64,000 nucleotides of DNA from DATAXP01 sp036272935 (GTDB lineage Bacteria; Planctomycetota; Planctomycetia; Pirellulales; PNKZ01). Of this stretch, positions 61,072-64,000 are shown piece after piece. The first letter of the stretch is position 1, and each line of letters starts with the position of its first letter. The position numbers were made by a program, and so were the translations under genes. The DNA is taken from assembly GCA_036272935.1 (NCBI GenBank), contig DATAXP010000083.1, forward strand, positions 58,443 to 122,442, written 5' to 3'. The notes below the pieces were generated by a model, which ran no database searches, was not told the DNA's origin, and saw only the letters and a list, made by a program, of their open reading frames with translations.

Positions 61072-61964
61072 TCGCGGCATTCCGCGTCCCAATCCTGCGG
61101 TTCGATCTGCACCGTGAGGTGGTCGAAGCCGAAGCGGTCGTGAAGAGTGCGGCGCAAACTATCGAGCAGCTCACGGTACGGCGGCGCACGGTCGGCCACC
61201 ACGTGCGCAGCCAGCGCGTGTACGCCGCTAGTGATGGTCCAGATGTGCAGGTCGTGAACTGAAATCACGCCGGGAAGGGCCTTGATCGCGTCGCGCACCT
61301 CGTCGACGTCGATCCCCGCCGGGGCGCCTTCCATCAGGATCGAAACCGATTCCTGCACCAGCCCCCAGGCACTGGCGACGATCAGCACGCCGATCACGAT
61401 CGAAATCGCCGCGTCGACCCAATACCAGCTGAACGCCCAGATCAGCACACCGGCGAGCATCGCCCCGGCGCTGCCCAGCGCATCGGCCAGCACGTGCAAC
61501 CAGGCGCCGCGCATGTTCAGGCTTTGCTCGGAGCCGCCGTGCAAGATGAACAACGCGACAAGGTTGACCGCCAGTCCGCCGGATGCAACGACCAACATCA
61601 GCCCGCCGCGAATCGCATGCGGCTGCTCGAACCGCTCGACTGCCTCGACGAGAATGAAGATCGACACTGCCACCAGCAGCGCGCCGTTGGCTAGCGCCGC
61701 GAGAATCTCCGCACGGTAGTAGCCGAACGTACGCTGCGGCGTCGGCGGGCGCTCGGCAATCCACAGCGCCGCGAGACTCAAGGCCAAGGAACCGACATCG
61801 GCGAACATGTGCCCCGCATCGGCCATGAGCGCCAACGAATCCGACGCTAGGCCGCCGATCACCTCAGCAACCATGTAAGCCAACACCAGCACCAGCGTGA
61901 TGCGCAGCCGGAGCTTGTCGCGACCGGTCCGACCGTGTTGGTGGCCGTGATGATGCGCAGCCAT
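61065..61964 (-). CDS. Cation diffusion facilitator (CzcD/ZitB-like) transporter
   Basis: The 299-residue protein has a His-rich N-terminus (MAAHHHGHQHGRTG) and six helices. Signatures are LASDSLALMADAGHMFADVG with the metal-binding Asp and His residues of helix 2, RTFGYYRAEILAALANGALL, and AWLHVLADALGSAGAMLAGV with the second Asp/His set of helix 5. A C-terminal cytoplasmic domain includes VHDLHIWTITSGVHALAAHV. It exports Zn, Co, Cd or similar divalent ions by proton exchange. The exact metal is not decided by sequence alone. Confidence 0.92.
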   Translation of the reverse strand: MAAHHHGHQHGRTGRDKLRLRITLVLVLAYMVAEVIGGLASDSLALMADAGHMFADVGSLALSLAALWIAERPPTPQRTFGYYRAEILAALANGALLVAVSIFILVEAVERFEQPHAIRGGLMLVVASGGLAVNLVALFILHGGSEQSLNMRGAWLHVLADALGSAGAMLAGVLIWAFSWYWVDAAISIVIGVLIVASAWGLVQESVSILMEGAPAGIDVDEVRDAIKALPGVISVHDLHIWTITSGVHALAAHVVADRAPPYRELLDSLRRTLHDRFGFDHLTVQIEPQDWDAECRDS

Positions 61965-61971
61965 GCGGCAG

Positions 61972-63420
61972 TCAGTGGTCCTTGTTGGGCCGCTTGGCCT
62001 GGGGTCTGGCTGTGGTGATGGGAAAGCGTTCGCTCTCGGTGCGGGCAGCGGCCAACAGAGCCGCGGCTCGGGCGACGATTTTTGGATGCGACTTGGCCAG
62101 GTTGTTCGTTTCGCCTAAATCTTCGCGCAAATCGTAGAAGGCGATCGGGCCATCGAGCCCTTCGCGAATCGCCTTCCACCGTCCGAAGCGGATCGCCTGG
62201 TGGAATCCTTTTTCGTGAAACTCCCAGTACAGATACTCGTGCTGCGGCTGCTCTCGGCCCGCCGCTTCGCTGCCGAGCAGTGTCGGCACGATCGACAGGC
62301 CGTCGATGTCGCTCGGCGCCGGAACGTGGCACAACTCGGCAACCGTCGGCAGCGCGTCCCAGAAGGCCCACGGCAGATCGCTGGTTTGAGCGGCGGGAAT
62401 TTTGTCAGGCCAGCGCACGATCATCGGCACGCGAATGCCCCCTTCGGTCATCGAACGCTTGTAGCCCGACAGCGGCCCGGCGCTCGAGAAGAACGCCGGA
62501 TCGGCGCCTCCTTCCTTGTGCGGACCGTTGTCGCTGGAGAAGAACACCACGGTTGTTTCATCAAGGCCCAATGCCTTGAGCCGGGCGAGCACCTTTCCTA
62601 CGTCGCTATCGAGCCGAGTGATCATTGCCGCGTGGTTCTTCTGCGGCTGCGGCCAATCTTCGTGCGAATAGGGGGCGTCGCTGGGAATCTCCATGCCGTT
62701 GCCGCCACCGCGTCCTGCCTCGTTGTTCGCGTGCGGCAGATTGAAGCATAAATAAAGCAGGAACGGTTCGGCCTGATGACGATCGAGAAACTCAAGCGCC
62801 TTGGCGGTGATTAGGTCCGGGGCATAGGTGGCGTGTTCGATCGCCACTCCATTGCGCACCACGTTGCCGGGCAGCGGCACCTGACGATCGTTTTCCCACA
62901 AGTATTCGGGATAGTAATTGTGGGCATCGACGTGCGTCATGTAACCAAAGAAATAGTCGAATCCGTGCTTGCTCGGCGGGCCGGGATCGTCGGGCAAGCT
63001 CATGCCCCATTTGCCGACAACGCCGGTCGCGTAGCCTGCCTGTTTGAGGACCGACGCGATCGTCGGTTCATCGAGCAACGTCGTTTTGCCATTGGCCCGA
63101 ACCGAGGCATGCCCCGTGTGACGACCCGTAAGCAGCGTACACCGCGACGGCGCACAGACCGTGCAGCCGGCGTACGCGCTGGTGAACCGCATCCCTTCGG
63201 CGGCCAGACGATCGATCGCCGGCGTCTTGATCCGCGCTTGGCCATAGCAACCGACGTCGCCATAGCCGAGGTCATCGGCAAGGATAATGACGATGTTGGG
63301 ACTATGCGCGCTTTCCGCTGAATCATCGGCAAAAACGTGGCATATTACTAGGAAAAGGCTTAGCTCGGCAAAGATGAGTGCAGCAAATCTGCGTAGTACT
63401 TGGCGCGTTAATTCGTGCAT
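61972..63420 (-). CDS. Secreted sulfatase (formylglycine type)
   Basis: The protein of about 482 residues has a signal-like N-terminus and NIVIILADDLGYGDVGCYG with the Ca-binding Asp pair. The activation motif CTVCAPSRCTLLTGR carries Cys in C-x-P-S-R, the site converted to formylglycine. GVVGKWGMSLPDDPG, FFSSDNGPHKEGGADP with the Ca-binding Asp-Asn, and RVPMIVRWP follow. It belongs to the arylsulfatase A-like S1 family, which is abundant in planctomycetes that degrade sulfated polysaccharides. The substrate is unknown. Its stop is 7 bp before the CDF start on the same strand. The ATG at 63420 is preferred over 63504. Confidence 0.9.
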   Translation of the reverse strand: MHELTRQVLRRFAALIFAELSLFLVICHVFADDSAESAHSPNIVIILADDLGYGDVGCYGQARIKTPAIDRLAAEGMRFTSAYAGCTVCAPSRCTLLTGRHTGHASVRANGKTTLLDEPTIASVLKQAGYATGVVGKWGMSLPDDPGPPSKHGFDYFFGYMTHVDAHNYYPEYLWENDRQVPLPGNVVRNGVAIEHATYAPDLITAKALEFLDRHQAEPFLLYLCFNLPHANNEAGRGGGNGMEIPSDAPYSHEDWPQPQKNHAAMITRLDSDVGKVLARLKALGLDETTVVFFSSDNGPHKEGGADPAFFSSAGPLSGYKRSMTEGGIRVPMIVRWPDKIPAAQTSDLPWAFWDALPTVAELCHVPAPSDIDGLSIVPTLLGSEAAGREQPQHEYLYWEFHEKGFHQAIRFGRWKAIREGLDGPIAFYDLREDLGETNNLAKSHPKIVARAAALLAAARTESERFPITTARPQAKRPNKDH

Positions 63421-63540
63421 AACGTTAAGTCGCGGCGGCTGGTTCCGGAGGGCGCGGGCGGCCAACGCACCGTCCAATATCTTTCCTCGATGAACACGGG
63501 TCAAGTTTCAGGAACAGCGCACGATGGCACGGCCTCGTAA

Positions 63541-63885
63541 GCAACGCCGCAATCCACACGGCAGGCGCATGGCCTCAAGCCGCACCTGGTCAAACACTTC
63601 AAGGTCAGCAACGATCCGCAGTTCGCCGAAAAGGTGGTCGATGTGGTGGGCTTGTATCTCGACCGCCGGAGCACCCTGGTGCTGTGCGTCGATGAGAAGT
63701 CGTCGATCCAGGCGCTCGATCGCACGCAAAAGAGCCTGCCGATCTATCCCGGCCGCGCCGGCACGATGACGCACGATCCTCGACAACTACGCCACGCACA
63801 AGCATCCGAACGTCGAGCGCTGGCTGGCACGCCACCCGCGCTTCAAGCTGCACTTCATCCCAGGGCCGGCGCATCAAAAAATGGT
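63541..63885 (+). pseudogene. Degenerate IS630-family transposase
   Basis: Two pieces of an IS630-type transposase are joined with a frame change. Piece one (to about 63775) reads GLKPHLVKHFKVSNDPQF, VVDVVGLYLDRRSTLVLCVD, EKSSIQALDRTQ and GTMTHD. Piece two (from 63776, another frame) reads ILDNYATHKHPNVERWLARH, PRFKLHFIPG. The sequence between THD and ILDN, normally tens of residues, is missing, and the part after the third acidic residue is also lost. It is inactive. The region 63421-63540 in front holds nothing recognisable. Confidence 0.8.
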
Positions 63886-63982
63886 CCTAAGGCCATGCTT
63901 TCTGGTAACTTCGGGCAACATGAGCTGCTGAATCGCCGCAAGGAATGCGGCGAGCGGCCTAAGTGGTCGGGAGGAGGTTGGC

Positions 63983-64000
63983 ATGGATGCGGATCGGAAG
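63983..64000 (+). CDS. Start of a new gene running off the window (first six codons)
   Basis: An ATG at 63983 (MDADRK) is preceded by the very strong ribosome-binding sequence GGGAGGAGG at 63969-63977. The frame remains open to the last base. Nothing can be said of the product. The call rests on the ribosome-binding site only. Confidence 0.4.

Overview
The window comes from a high-GC Gram-negative bacterium, almost certainly a planctomycete of the Pirellulales type. The basis is its gene content: DUF1501 and PSCyt/PSD (DUF1549/DUF1553) proteins, an FDPYHxWLGI-type J-like protein, a giant Ser/Thr kinase with beta-propeller, LamG, WD40 and LRR modules, sulfatases, and a peptidoglycan gene cluster that ends in an ftsQ-like gene with no ftsA or ftsZ after it. 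lpxC, lpxA and ompH show that an outer membrane with lipid A is expected. No tRNA, rRNA or CRISPR array was seen.

Layout. 1-5.7 kb: end of an unrecognised gene, a J-like protein, a PafA-type phosphatase and a secreted barrel protein. 5.8-14 kb: rhodanese and SufE, thiL, tsaE, hslVU, an isochorismatase-like hydrolase with a class V aminotransferase, and a BaiN-like flavoprotein. 14-18.4 kb (minus): murC-murB-ddl-ftsQ. 18.8-22.5 kb (plus): ompH-lpxC-lpxA-Gfo/Idh. 22.5-25.5 kb: ABC-2 permease, acylphosphatase, a small protein and a CX4CH protein. 25.6-31.5 kb: a 1965-residue kinase. 31.8-41.7 kb (mostly minus): a DUF1501 gene, a GNAT gene, then an apparent operon with an MFS carrier, a fuconolactonase-like hydrolase, an L-galactose/L-fucose dehydrogenase-like AKR, PSD1, DUF1501 and NHL proteins. 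42.4-50.9 kb (minus): an eight-gene cluster joining PspA, an AAA+ ATPase, a substrate-binding protein fused to an OmpA domain, and an ABC permease and ATPase. 51-54.9 kb: greA, amt and a secreted TPR protein. 55.2-61 kb: argB-argD-argF-rph diverging from a GlmU-N-type gene and prs. 61-64 kb: a CDF metal transporter, a sulfatase, an IS630 remnant and the first codons of a new gene.

The best candidate for an under-described system is the 42.4-50.9 kb cluster. It couples an ESCRT-III-family membrane-remodelling protein (PspA) and an AAA+ ATPase to a membrane- and peptidoglycan-anchored substrate sensor and an ABC transporter. The second theme is repeats. At least ten families of inverted repeats lie between genes, occupy every convergent gap longer than about 40 bp, overlap gene ends, and also encode the linkers between modules of the giant kinase. 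A 272-bp element with terminal inverted repeats (13887-14158) and an internally deleted IS (54857-55222) are further mobile-DNA traces.

The calls rest on reading translations and motifs by eye. No database search was run, so family names are recognition-based. Start codons were moved inward where signal peptides, family N-termini or overlaps justified it.
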